Part shown: positions 6,075 through 12,712 of the stretch, piece by piece
How positions within the stretch are numbered: the first letter of the stretch is position 1
Layout of the letters: the number at the start of each line of letters is the position of its first letter
Source: a virus
Reading direction: 5' to 3' (one strand)
DNA length: 43,214 nt
Virus record (IMG/VR): IMGVR_UViG_3300046524_000291
Coordinates: 1-43,214 of that record
The notes under the pieces: model-generated
Database searches by the model: none
Seen by the model: only the letters and a program-made list of their open reading frames with translations
Told to the model about the DNA's origin: nothing
Program-made: the position numbers and the translations under genes

Positions 6075-7733
6075 ATGCCGTCTGCACGCCGGTCCGGAGG
6101 CATCACGAAACGATGCGAGTGCCGCGACGCAGACGGAAAACTGCTGGGCAAGTCGTGCCCACAGCTCAGCAAGAAGAACCATGGTTCCCTAGCTCTGCGC
6201 CAAGAGTTGCCACCCGACGCAGACGGAAAGCGCCGCACCTTCCGGCGCACTGGCTACAGCAAGACGACGGACGCCTCGGCCGACCTCTCCCGGCTACAGG
6301 CGATCCTCGACCTCCCCGGCGACGACGCTGACGAGCACCGACGCGTGGGCGATCTCCTCGCTGATGTAATGACGCGCCGTGCCCCGATCCCTGCCGCCGC
6401 CGATGTTCAGCGGAAGCTCGGAGTCGGCATCCCCCTTGACGGCAAGATGACCGTCGGCGACTGGCTTGACCAGGTCATGGCCAGCAAGAAGACGCGCACC
6501 ACCACGAACCACGGCTACAACAGCCACATCCGCGTGCACCTCAAGCCGGCCCTCGCGCACCTGCGGCTGGACCGTCTGGCGGTCGGGCACGTCGAGGACA
6601 TGTTCAACGCGATCGACGACCGCAACGACGTCATTGCCGCAGAGAACGCCGCGCGTCGCGAGCAGGTCGCCCGCTGCAAGAGGGGCAGGCCCGGGGCCCC
6701 CAAGGCCAGCGAGCGCGCTCAACTGGCCGCTGAACGGGCGAAGCTCGCCGAGATGCCGCCCTTCCGCCGGATCACCGGACCGGCCACGAAGCAGGCCATC
6801 CGCCGCACACTCCGCATGATGCTCAACAAGGCGATCGCCAAGCGGCTCATCACCTTCAACGCGGCCGCCCATGTCGAGCTGGATCCCGCCGCCCGGCCGA
6901 AGGGGCTGCTGTGGACCGATGAGCGGGTCGCGCGCTGGCGCGAGACCGGAGTGAAACCTGGCCCGGTCATGGTGTGGACCCCAGCCCAGCTCGGCCGGTT
7001 TCTTGACGAAGCGGACGGGCACCGGCTCTACGCCGGGTACCACCTGATCTCCCACCACGGGCTGCGCCGCGGTGAGGGAGTCGGCCAGGAGTGGCCCGAC
7101 TTCTCGCCGGCGCGCAAGGAGATCCGTGTCGCCAAGGAGATCGTGGTCGACGGCTGGACCCCGATCGAGACGGCGCCCAAGACTGACGGGTCGGTGGGCA
7201 TCGTCAAGGTGGACACCGGCACAGTGGCCGTTCTCCTGAAGCACCGGGAGCTGCAACGTGCGGAGCGGGACGCGTGGAACGCCCGGGCTGTTGAACTCCG
7301 GGCCGAGGGCAAGGACGCCCACGACTGGATCGACACCGGGAAGATCCTCACCGCCGAGGACGGATCGTGGTTGCACCCCGACGTCCTGAGCCGGGAGTTC
7401 GTCAAGATTTATGAGGCGGCCGACCTCCCACCCATCAACCTCCGTGACCTCCGCCACGGCGCTGCTGCTCTCGTGAAGGCGGCCGGCGGCGACCTGCACG
7501 ACGCGAAGGTCAAGCTGCGGCACAGCACCATCACGTTGACCAGCGACACGTACATGGAGCTGTTCCAGGAGTACGAGGACGAGCTGACGGAGAAGGCCGC
7601 AGCGGTCGTGCCCCGTACGCGGCGCACACGCGACGAGGCCCCCACCCCGGTCGCTGTTCCAGAGCAGGGGCCGAGCGCGTCGCAGCCAGCAGACGCAGCT
7701 ATGGACGACTTCCACCGTACGGAGCAGCACTGA
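6075..7733 (+). CDS. int: Tyrosine-family site-specific integrase (552 aa)
   Basis: Integrates and excises the element at a tRNA gene. The N-terminus (CEC near residues 14-16 and a Cys at 28) resembles the actinobacterial arm-binding domain. An SAM-like core-binding domain spans about 125-260, with an Arg/Lys-rich insertion (CKRGRPGAPK). The catalytic domain shows HGLRRGE (Arg331), a lysine region near 369, LRDLRHG at 456-462, LRHSTITLTSDTY with His483, and the nucleophile Tyr493. The usual His of box II (HDLRH) is Arg457 here. The ATG at 6075 has AAAGGAG seven bases upstream. Downstream lie a terminator and attP, the normal arrangement. Confidence 0.95.
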   Translation: MPSARRSGGITKRCECRDADGKLLGKSCPQLSKKNHGSLALRQELPPDADGKRRTFRRTGYSKTTDASADLSRLQAILDLPGDDADEHRRVGDLLADVMTRRAPIPAAADVQRKLGVGIPLDGKMTVGDWLDQVMASKKTRTTTNHGYNSHIRVHLKPALAHLRLDRLAVGHVEDMFNAIDDRNDVIAAENAARREQVARCKRGRPGAPKASERAQLAAERAKLAEMPPFRRITGPATKQAIRRTLRMMLNKAIAKRLITFNAAAHVELDPAARPKGLLWTDERVARWRETGVKPGPVMVWTPAQLGRFLDEADGHRLYAGYHLISHHGLRRGEGVGQEWPDFSPARKEIRVAKEIVVDGWTPIETAPKTDGSVGIVKVDTGTVAVLLKHRELQRAERDAWNARAVELRAEGKDAHDWIDTGKILTAEDGSWLHPDVLSREFVKIYEAADLPPINLRDLRHGAAALVKAAGGDLHDAKVKLRHSTITLTSDTYMELFQEYEDELTEKAAAVVPRTRRTRDEAPTPVAVPEQGPSASQPADAAMDDFHRTEQH

Positions 7734-7773
7734 CAACGGGCGGTCGGCGGCGTAGAATCGGCGCTCAGAGAAA

Positions 7774-7801
7774 GGGCCTTTGACCTGCGGGTCAAGGGCC
7801 C
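7774..7801 (+). terminator. Terminator hairpin after the integrase
   Basis: A 12-bp stem (7774-7785 with 7790-7801, one G-T position) and a TGCG loop, 40 bases past the integrase stop. It separates integrase transcription from attP. Confidence 0.7.
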
Positions 7802-7805
7802 TTCC

Positions 7806-7828
7806 TGCTGGCCCCGTGCTGGCCCGAA
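7806..7828 (+). repeat. Left pair of arm-type repeats (TGCTGGCCC)
   Basis: TGCTGGCCCC at 7806 and TGCTGGCCCGAA at 7817 lie 11 bp apart in direct orientation. The same pair, with the same spacing and orientation, recurs at 8091-8113 on the other side of the attP core. This is what arm-type integrase binding sites look like. Confidence 0.75.
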
Positions 7829-7837
7829 GGCCACGCA

Positions 7838-7867
7838 ACGAGACGATACGAGGCGGTACGAGGCGAT
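7838..7867 (+). repeat. Three tandem 10-bp repeats ACGAGRCGRT
   Basis: ACGAGACGAT, ACGAGGCGGT and ACGAGGCGAT lie end to end between the left arm repeats and the attP core, with one helical turn per unit. A related ACGGGGCGAC follows at 7951. They are candidate sites for the Xis-like protein or another accessory factor. Confidence 0.6.
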
Positions 7868-7975
7868 GTGAAGCCCTGACGATGAACGGACGCTAAACGC
7901 CCCTGACCAGCACACAACGGCATGGCGCACGGCGAGACGGCGCAGTGCGATACGGGGCGACATGGCAAGGCCGCA

Positions 7976-8019
7976 GACTTTTAATCCATTGGTTGTGGGT
8001 TCGAGTCCCACAGGGTCTA
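7976..8019 (+). other. attP: attP core: 3' part of a tRNA-Lys(UUU) gene
   Basis: From the anticodon loop CTTTTAA (7978-7984) the sequence continues as a tRNA: anticodon-stem 3' strand TCCAT, a 5-nt variable loop, T-stem GTGGG, T-loop TTCGAGT, CCCAC, acceptor AGGGTCT and discriminator A (8019). The 5' half of the tRNA is absent. Carrying the tRNA 3' end lets integration rebuild an intact host tRNA. The anticodon TTT identifies tRNA-Lys. It lies between paired arm-type repeats, 240 bases after the integrase. Confidence 0.88.
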
Positions 8020-8025
8020 CAGCTT

Positions 8026-8060
8026 CGCCCCCAGCTCAGAGCTAGTTCGAGCTGGGGGCG
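8026..8060. terminator. 12-bp hairpin beside the attP core
   Basis: CGCCCCCAGCTC (8026-8037) and its exact complement (8049-8060) around an 11-nt loop, starting seven bases after the tRNA fragment. After integration it would stand right behind the rebuilt tRNA gene and could serve as its terminator. Confidence 0.7.
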
Positions 8061-8090
8061 AGTCCGTTTTGAGGGGGCCTGGTGATCGTT

Positions 8091-8113
8091 AGCTGGCCCG
8101 CTGCTGGCCCGAA
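8091..8113 (+). repeat. Right pair of arm-type repeats (TGCTGGCCC)
   Basis: AGCTGGCCCG at 8091 and TGCTGGCCCGAA at 8102, again 11 bp apart and in the same direction as the left pair (7806-7828). Together they bracket the core, as P and P' arm sites do in lambda-type attP. Confidence 0.75.
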
Positions 8114-8221
8114 AGGACGCCCAGGACGCAGCGCGGGCGGCCACCCCATGAGGGATGACCGCCCGGCCCGCCTCGGCGCCCTCTCCGGGGCCGTAACCCC
8201 AACGCCTCGGCGGGTCTGTAG

Positions 8222-8262
8222 TCGCCGGTTGCGTGAGCATGCGTGAGCGCTCCAACCGGCGA
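8222..8262. repeat. 10-bp inverted repeat with a repeat-containing loop
   Basis: TCGCCGGTTG (8222-8231) pairs with 8253-8262. The 21-nt loop contains GCGTGAGC twice. It lies between attP and the XRE promoter. Its role is unknown; it may be a terminator insulating the regulator from host transcription after integration. Confidence 0.55.
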
Positions 8263-8273
8263 GTACCAAGCAA

Positions 8274-8291
8274 TGTAGGTTTTAACCTACA
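8274..8291. promoter_or_regulatory. Operator palindrome TGTAGGTT-TT-AACCTACA
   Basis: A perfect 8-bp inverted repeat with a 2-bp spacer, 33 bases before the GTG start of the XRE gene at 8325. It is in the right place for autoregulation by that protein. Confidence 0.7.
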
Positions 8292-8324
8292 GACTTTTGA
8301 TCTTGATCGGTGGAGCTTGGTCGG

Positions 8325-8555
8325 GTGCCGACCGCTCCTCCCGACCCGCTCTTCGAGCGGCGCCGGGCCATCGGTGAGCGCATCCGGGATGGTCGCCACG
8401 CCGCTGGCTTGACCCAGGAGGCGCTCGCCAATCACGTCGGCATCGATCGGCCGTCCGTGGTGGAGATCGAAGCGGGGCGCCGAAACGCGACGATCAACAC
8501 CCTCCTGCGCATCTCCGACGTGATCGGAGTGCCGCTTGCCGACCTCGTGAGGTGA
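8325..8555 (+). CDS. Small XRE-family regulator (76 aa)
   Basis: Almost entirely one XRE helix-turn-helix: RRAIGERIRDGRHAAGLTQEALANHVGIDRPSVVEIEAGRRNATINTLLRISDVIGVPLADLV. The GTG at 8325 has GGTGGAG nine bases upstream. Another in-frame GTG at 8310 would add five residues but has no ribosome site. A perfect palindrome sits in its promoter, and its stop codon lies inside a 14-bp terminator stem shared with the convergent DUF6415 operon. It is a likely self-controlled regulator at the attP-proximal end of the prophage; its targets are unknown. Confidence 0.82.
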   Translation: MPTAPPDPLFERRRAIGERIRDGRHAAGLTQEALANHVGIDRPSVVEIEAGRRNATINTLLRISDVIGVPLADLVR

Positions 8556-8593
8556 CCCGCCGCTGGGTCAGGGGATCCTCAGCGGCGGGTCAC
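8552..8593. terminator. Bidirectional 14-bp terminator hairpin
   Basis: GTGACCCGCCGCTG (8552-8565) and its exact complement (8580-8593) around a 14-nt loop. It lies between the convergent XRE (plus) and zinc-protein (minus) genes and includes the XRE stop codon. Confidence 0.8.
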
Positions 8594-8686
8594 AGCGGCT
8601 GCACGGATGGGGCGTCGGAGCAGCCGCGTACATCCCGCCCCCGGCCCGACCACGGTTACCGGGAGCGGGGGATCAGTGGCGGCGTA

Positions 8687-8857
8687 TCAGCATGCGCCGC
8701 GCCCACGCGGATAGCGGAGAGGCTGCTCGACCTCGACCCGCTCACAAAGCTTCTTATGCAGGTAGACAGTGCCGCCGCCCGGGCCGCTTGGCCGCACCAC
8801 ATCGTGCCGCTCCCACGCCTGCCCCGGTCCGATCGGCTTGTCGCAGCGCGCGCACAT
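8687..8857 (-). CDS. Small zinc-ribbon-like protein paired with the DUF6415 gene (56 aa)
   Basis: Starts MCARCDKPIGPGQAWERHD and continues through a Gly-rich turn to YLHKKLCE. The CxxC pair, with His34 and Cys38, suggests one zinc-binding knuckle. The ATG overlaps the DUF6415 stop as TGATG (8857-8855), so translation is coupled. Codon third positions are strongly GC, supporting a real gene. Function unknown; it probably works with its neighbour. Confidence 0.72.
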   Translation of the reverse strand: MCARCDKPIGPGQAWERHDVVRPSGPGGGTVYLHKKLCERVEVEQPLRYPRGRGAC

Positions 8858-9237
8858 CACTGGTCTGCCCCGCCGAGGTTCTCCCAGTGGTCGGTCAGGG
8901 CGAGTACGGAGCGGGCGAGGCGGCGAGTCCGCTTCGTCTCGCCGTCGAGCCCGATGGCCTCGATCTCGTCGAGACGCCGTCGGGCCTCGTCAATGCAGGC
9001 GCGCGCGATGGCTGCCGGGACGTCGTCCTTCGGCTGCCGGAAGATGCCGGCCTCGACCTCGGGGACCAGGTGCAGGATGTGGGTGCGGTACAGGTGGGCG
9101 AGACGCTGTACGTCCTCCCATCGCGGGAGCATGTCGTCGCCGAGTAATACGGCCGCGTCAGCCCGCATGGTTGCAACATCCGGGGCGGCTACGCCTTCCG
9201 GTGTGGTTCCCGACGGCTCGGCTGTGCTGTGCCCCAT
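8857..9237 (-). CDS. DUF6415-like protein (126 aa)
   Basis: The pattern DVATMRADAAVLLGDDMLPRWEDVQRLAHLYRTHILHLVPEVEAGI, followed by a helical region DEARRRLDEIEAIG and a closing RSVLALTDHWENL, matches a Streptomyces family annotated DUF6415. Its biochemical role is unknown. The ATG at 9237 has GGAGG seven bases upstream. Codon 9147-9145 is TTA (Leu), rare in Streptomyces and read by the developmentally controlled bldA tRNA. The promoter region carries two 23-bp direct repeats near the end of the upstream XRE/TPR gene, a likely control by that regulator. Confidence 0.72.
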   Translation of the reverse strand: MGHSTAEPSGTTPEGVAAPDVATMRADAAVLLGDDMLPRWEDVQRLAHLYRTHILHLVPEVEAGIFRQPKDDVPAAIARACIDEARRRLDEIEAIGLDGETKRTRRLARSVLALTDHWENLGGADQ

Positions 9238-9304
9238 CGCTACGCCTCCACGGTCACGGTGATCCGTCTCACACACCCGACCGTAGGAGCCCCAGCGTGG
9301 GCAC

Positions 9305-9327
9305 AACAGACACGTTCCGTGGACCTT
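9305..9327 (-). promoter_or_regulatory. Regulator site 1 upstream of the DUF6415 gene
   Basis: One of two 23-bp direct repeats (21 of 23 positions equal) exactly 42 bp apart. The core CACG-TTC-CGTG is itself a palindrome. It is a candidate binding site for the adjacent XRE/TPR protein. Confidence 0.65.
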
Positions 9328-9346
9328 GCAGACGTGACTGCTCGGT

Positions 9347-9369
9347 AACAGGCACGTTCCGTGTACCTT
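9347..9369 (-). promoter_or_regulatory. Regulator site 2 upstream of the DUF6415 gene
   Basis: Second copy of the 23-bp repeat, four helical turns from site 1. It ends two bases before the XRE/TPR stop codon at 9371. The fixed 42-bp spacing suggests cooperative binding on one face of the DNA. Confidence 0.65.
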
Positions 9370-9370
9370 C

Positions 9371-10615
9371 TCAGCGCCCTCCGAAGAACGCAGCCAACTC
9401 CCGTTCCTTCAGCGTCATCCTGCGCCGCTTGCTCTTCCCCACAGCGTCGTGGAACGTGTCGGCGGCCATCCGCTGGTGCCGCAGCCACTCCGGTGTCTCG
9501 CCCATCAGCGACCACAGGATGGCCGTCGCCTCGTCCGGGGTCCGCATCATCACGTGCGCCTGCGCCACGTCCAGCAGGTGCCGACGCATGAACAGCCGGC
9601 CCTTCTTGTCTGTGGGTGTCGGCATCCGCTCCGACAACCGCAACACTCTGTCGGGCTTTTCCGCGACCAACTGGTTCTCGATCCCCTGGAACGCGACCGT
9701 GCGCCAGTCGAAGCGCCCCCAGCTCGACACGGCGACCGCCTGGCCGCCGCCGAGGGCGACGCCCGCCGTGCGGCCAAGCCGGAGGATCTCCCGGGCCTCT
9801 GCCGGCCGGTTGTTGCGGGCCGCCGCCGCACTGCCGTGGACCAGCAGCTTGCCCCACGCCCCCAGCGTCTGTTTCGTCGCTCGGGAGATCCTCGGCTCCA
9901 CCGCGTCCGCCGTAGCCACGCTCACCTGCTCTGCCTCGTCCAGGCGTCCCTGACGCATCAGCAGCCAGCCCTGCTGGTACACGGCCGCTGCAACGCTGCC
10001 CAAGTCGTCCGCCCGTACCGCGTCGCTGATCGCGTCGCGCAGCGCAGTGTGCGCGAGGTCGTAGGCGCGGACCTGGGTCAGATAGCGGCCAGCCATCTGG
10101 AGAACGTCAGACCGGATCCGGACCGCTGCGGTGTGCTCGGGGCCGTTGTCGAAATAGCCGACGGCAGCGTGGGCGGCGTGGACGAGGGCGGGGAGGAACT
10201 CGGCGACGTAGCCGTATTGGTCGCGGTGGTAGGCGGTGCCGACCTCGGCGGCAGTGGAGCGCAGCCGGTCCAGGTCCGGATCGACCGCGACGGTGCCGGT
10301 GAGGCGCCCGGAGTAGGTGACGGCCGGTGCGATGGCCTGCCGGAGCGGCATCAAATCGATGTTGTCGTCGTCCCCGCGCGTCGAGGCGTGAGCCCCGCCC
10401 GATTCGAAGAGCGCGCTCGTTCGGACGCCGAGAGCGCGGGCGAGGGCATGGTAGGTGTCGACCCGGGCGGTGCCGCCGCCTTCGAGCTTCTTGATCACGC
10501 CGACGCTGATGCCTGATCGTTCGGAGAGGCGTTCTTGGGTGAAGCCTCTGTCGCGGCGTAGCTTTTTCAGATGGTCGCCGGGATGAGGGGATGCGGTGTC
10601 GGTGGGCTCGGGCAT
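9371..10615 (-). CDS. XRE-family regulator with a C-terminal helical-repeat domain (414 aa)
   Basis: Residues about 15-65 (LKKLRRDRGFTQERLSERSGISVGVIKKLEGGGTARVDTYHALARALGV) are an XRE helix-turn-helix. The remainder is Ala-rich paired helices of TPR type (for example SVAAAVYQQGWLLMRQGRLDEAEQVSVATADAV), a layout common in Streptomyces regulators that sense a peptide or small ligand. The ATG at 10615 has GAGGAG seven bases upstream. Its end abuts two repeats in the DUF6415 promoter, so it probably controls that operon. Such XRE/TPR plus small-gene loci also occur in host chromosomes, so this may be acquired cargo. Confidence 0.85.
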   Translation of the reverse strand: MPEPTDTASPHPGDHLKKLRRDRGFTQERLSERSGISVGVIKKLEGGGTARVDTYHALARALGVRTSALFESGGAHASTRGDDDNIDLMPLRQAIAPAVTYSGRLTGTVAVDPDLDRLRSTAAEVGTAYHRDQYGYVAEFLPALVHAAHAAVGYFDNGPEHTAAVRIRSDVLQMAGRYLTQVRAYDLAHTALRDAISDAVRADDLGSVAAAVYQQGWLLMRQGRLDEAEQVSVATADAVEPRISRATKQTLGAWGKLLVHGSAAAARNNRPAEAREILRLGRTAGVALGGGQAVAVSSWGRFDWRTVAFQGIENQLVAEKPDRVLRLSERMPTPTDKKGRLFMRRHLLDVAQAHVMMRTPDEATAILWSLMGETPEWLRHQRMAADTFHDAVGKSKRRRMTLKERELAAFFGGR

Positions 10616-10685
10616 ACTGAGACTCCTCGTTCTGACCTCGACACTCAGAACGCTACTCCTCGGCCCCGGTCTGGAGTTGCTGGTT

Positions 10686-10711
10686 GCGCCCCCTGCACAC
10701 GCAGGGGGCGC
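10686..10711. terminator. 11-bp hairpin
   Basis: GCGCCCCCTGC pairs with GCAGGGGGCGC around an ACAC loop, 75 bases upstream of the XRE/TPR start. With the larger hairpin at 10738 it separates the late operon from that gene. Confidence 0.7.
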
Positions 10712-10737
10712 GCCTGTTTCCGGTGACCCCGAACGCA

Positions 10738-10779
10738 CGAAGCGGCCCCGCCCTCCCGAAGGAGAGCGGGGCCGCTTCG
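10738..10779 (-). terminator. Strong terminator at the end of the late operon
   Basis: A 14-bp stem, CGAAGCGGCCCCGC (10738-10751) with 10766-10779, plus an inner CTCC/GGAG helix and CGAA loop. It lies directly against the stop codon of the last late gene (10780). Confidence 0.85.
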
Positions 10780-11130
10780 TCAGTCGATGCTGTACGGGAT
10801 CAGCTCCCGAGGCACTTCCTCCGGTGGAGCTCCAGAGCGGGCCAGACGCCGATTCGCGCGACGTACGATGCGCATCGCCATACGGAGCAGGCGTTCCAGC
10901 GCTGTGACCTCTTCCTTCTTCTTCTCCACCAGCTCGGTCAGGTGGTCGACCTTGGCCTCCAGGACGGCGAACCGCTCCCAGATCTCTGGACTGACGCGCA
11001 GCTCGGATACGTCCCTCTGCTCCTCGCTCTCCAGTGGTGACCCGGGCGCGGAGACCCGCGCGACGAGGAGAGAGCCGATGACGCCCACTACGGCGATCAC
11101 CACCCCCAGGACGGTGCCGTCACCTCCCAC
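10780..11130 (-). CDS. Membrane-anchored coiled-coil protein at the end of the lysis cassette (116 aa)
   Basis: Residues about 5-25 (TVLGVVIAVVGVIGSLLVARV) form one membrane helix. A charged stretch follows, then a heptad-like coiled coil, FAVLEAKVDHLTELVEKKKEEVTALERLL, and a basic tail. This layout recurs in small proteins beside actinophage holins (DUF2746-like) and could assist lysis, but the role is inferred from position. The GTG at 11130 has GAGGGGG five bases upstream and overlaps the previous gene by 11 bases. Confidence 0.75.
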   Translation of the reverse strand: MGGDGTVLGVVIAVVGVIGSLLVARVSAPGSPLESEEQRDVSELRVSPEIWERFAVLEAKVDHLTELVEKKKEEVTALERLLRMAMRIVRRANRRLARSGAPPEEVPRELIPYSID

Positions 11131-11566
11131 CGGTGCCCCCTCTCTCGCACGTGCATATCCGGCGCTGTCCCCCCGTCAGCGCGGCGACGATGACGACCAG
11201 GAGCAGGACCGCGACGAACAGCGGGACCGAGGCCCAGCCGGGCGCGTAGTCGCCGCGGACCGCTGCCGCGCTGTAGGCGATCGCCCACACGATGGTGGGT
11301 AGGGCGACCGCAGCGAACCCCCATAGGTCCCGGCCCGGGCGGCGGGCCCCGGCGAGCAGACCCAGGACGCCGCACGCGATCCAGACCGACCCCCAGGCTT
11401 CCATGCACATGAGGCCGGTGACGGGCTCGGTCGCCGCGGTGACGCCGGCGCGGCGGGTCACGATGAGGCCGGTGCCGTAGACGGTCCAGCAGGCGCCGAC
11501 TCCGGCGAGCGCCAGGCCGCGCCAGCCCAGATGTCGCCAGAGCCGGGCTGGCGCGGCCCGGGGCAT
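11120..11566 (-). CDS. Multi-pass membrane protein, possible holin partner (148 aa)
   Basis: Four hydrophobic segments are visible, near residues 15-37, 58-72, 81-103 and 110-130, with little soluble sequence apart from a Cys-containing tail (ICTCERGG). It lies between the r1t-like holin and a TM/coiled-coil protein, so a second holin or antiholin is plausible. The ATG at 11566 overlaps the holin stop as TGATG. Confidence 0.72.
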   Translation of the reverse strand: MPRAAPARLWRHLGWRGLALAGVGACWTVYGTGLIVTRRAGVTAATEPVTGLMCMEAWGSVWIACGVLGLLAGARRPGRDLWGFAAVALPTIVWAIAYSAAAVRGDYAPGWASVPLFVAVLLLVVIVAALTGGQRRICTCERGGTGGR

Positions 11567-11835
11567 CAGACGCCCTTGGCGGTGGACGCGCTGTTCGTGG
11601 CGCCTCTCCAGCGGGCGACGAGGCCCTTTCCGAGGGACACGACTGCCGCGTAGCCGCCGACTCCGACGGCCTGCCAGAACGACGCGTGGAACATGTCGGA
11701 TGGGCCAGCGGCCACGACCACGGCGGTGGTGCCGCCGAGGAAGGACCAGACGACGCGCTCGGCCAGGTCACGGCCGTAGGTGGCCGCCGTCTTCACGAGG
11801 GTCTCGGCGTCGCCGGGGAAGTTGATCTCGGACAT
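11566..11835 (-). CDS. Holin, r1t-like (89 aa)
   Basis: Would open the cell membrane so the endolysin reaches the wall. The sequence TYGRDLAERVVWSFLGGTTAVVVAAGPSDMFHASFWQAVGVGGYAAVVSLGKGLVARWRG has an amphipathic start, two membrane helices joined by a short turn, and a basic C-terminal end, as in the r1t holin family of actinophages. The ATG at 11835 follows AAAGGAA. It stands directly after the endolysin gene, the usual lysis order. Confidence 0.8.
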   Translation of the reverse strand: MSEINFPGDAETLVKTAATYGRDLAERVVWSFLGGTTAVVVAAGPSDMFHASFWQAVGVGGYAAVVSLGKGLVARWRGATNSASTAKGV

Positions 11836-11857
11836 GGTCGGGGTTCCTTTCGAGGAG

Positions 11858-12712
11858 TCAGACGTTGGGGACGTGCAGCTTCGACCAGGACGCGGAACCC
11901 GGGATGCCGTCGGCAGCGGTGCCGGTGTAGCCGAGCTTCCGCTGCCACTTCGCGTAGGAGGCCTTGTCGCCGGAGCCCCACACGTCGGAGTTGGCGCTGG
12001 ACTTGTACGCGTTGCAGCCCTCGGCGACGAGCCGCTTGTGCATCGCCGCGATGACCGGGGACTTGCGGCCGTCCGTGAAGTACGAGCTGCCCGGGAACGG
12101 CTCGTACACGGGCGGCGTGGCCGTGGTCGTACCGACGAACGCGGGCCACGAGCCGGGGTCCTGGTGGGTGTTCTCGGGGATCTGCGAGTGCCCGTACCAG
12201 CCGGCCGTCTTCTCCCACGTCGACTCGTTGCGGTGGGAGGTGAAGTCCACGGGCTTGCCCATGGGCCACGAGTTCGGCACACCCCAGGAGTGCACCCAGG
12301 CCTGAAGCTCCGGCCACCCCTTGCACGGGGTGTCGATGAGCCTGGCGTACACCGACTTCCCGACCCGGCAGTACGGGAAGAAGAGCGCCTCGACCTGGAT
12401 CACCACCGCGCCAGCTCTGTTCGTCCGCGTCCCGCCGCTCAGGTCGACGAGGCTCTTCGAGCGGGAGGTGGCGGGCACGAACTGGGTGACCCTGCCGGTG
12501 AACGGGTCCCACAGCAGGTGGGGCGCGACCGCCTTGCCGGAGCCCGCGAAGTACGAGCGGAGGTCCTCGTAGGGCACGAGGTCCTGCGGCTTCGCGGCCG
12601 TGGCGTTGCGGTCCCACGTGATGTGGCCGATCGCCTTCGCGGGTCCGCCGTCGGTGTCGGCGTGGTCGCCTATGTCCAGCCGGGTCGCGCCCGGCATCCA
12701 GAGATCAGCCAT
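11858..12712 (-). CDS. Endolysin: N-acetylmuramoyl-L-alanine amidase with a wall-binding domain (284 aa)
   Basis: Cleaves the amide between muramic acid and the stem peptide at lysis. The N-terminal domain has Amidase_2/PGRP features: GHITWD with His30, HLLWDPFTGRVTQFVP near 65-80, and GHSQIPENTHQDPGSWP near 174-190, where His175, His183 and Asp185 fit metal or catalytic positions. After a Thr/Pro linker, residues about 220-284 form a peptidoglycan-binding-like module (MHKRLVAEGCNAYKSS ... YAKWQRKLGYTGTAADGIPG). There is no signal peptide, so holin export is expected. The ATG at 12712 overlaps the upstream stop as TGATG. Confidence 0.9.
   Translation of the reverse strand: MADLWMPGATRLDIGDHADTDGGPAKAIGHITWDRNATAAKPQDLVPYEDLRSYFAGSGKAVAPHLLWDPFTGRVTQFVPATSRSKSLVDLSGGTRTNRAGAVVIQVEALFFPYCRVGKSVYARLIDTPCKGWPELQAWVHSWGVPNSWPMGKPVDFTSHRNESTWEKTAGWYGHSQIPENTHQDPGSWPAFVGTTTATPPVYEPFPGSSYFTDGRKSPVIAAMHKRLVAEGCNAYKSSANSDVWGSGDKASYAKWQRKLGYTGTAADGIPGSASWSKLHVPNV

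Noticed and set aside
6294-7838. Long minus-strand open frame opposite the integrase
   Set aside because: Shadow of the integrase gene, whose catalytic motifs are clear on the plus strand.
7976-8019. A complete tRNA gene
   Set aside because: Only the part from the anticodon loop to the acceptor 3' strand is present; the D-arm and 5' acceptor strand are missing, so it is an attachment core, not a tRNA gene.
7409-8435. Minus-strand open frames including MGLEPTTNGLKV-type sequence
   Set aside because: This is the well-known false translation of the antisense of a tRNA 3' half; here it is the attP core.
9371-10738. 41-residue N-terminal extension of the XRE/TPR gene
   Set aside because: The extension covers a terminator hairpin and lacks a ribosome site; the ATG at 10615 has GAGGAG at the right distance.
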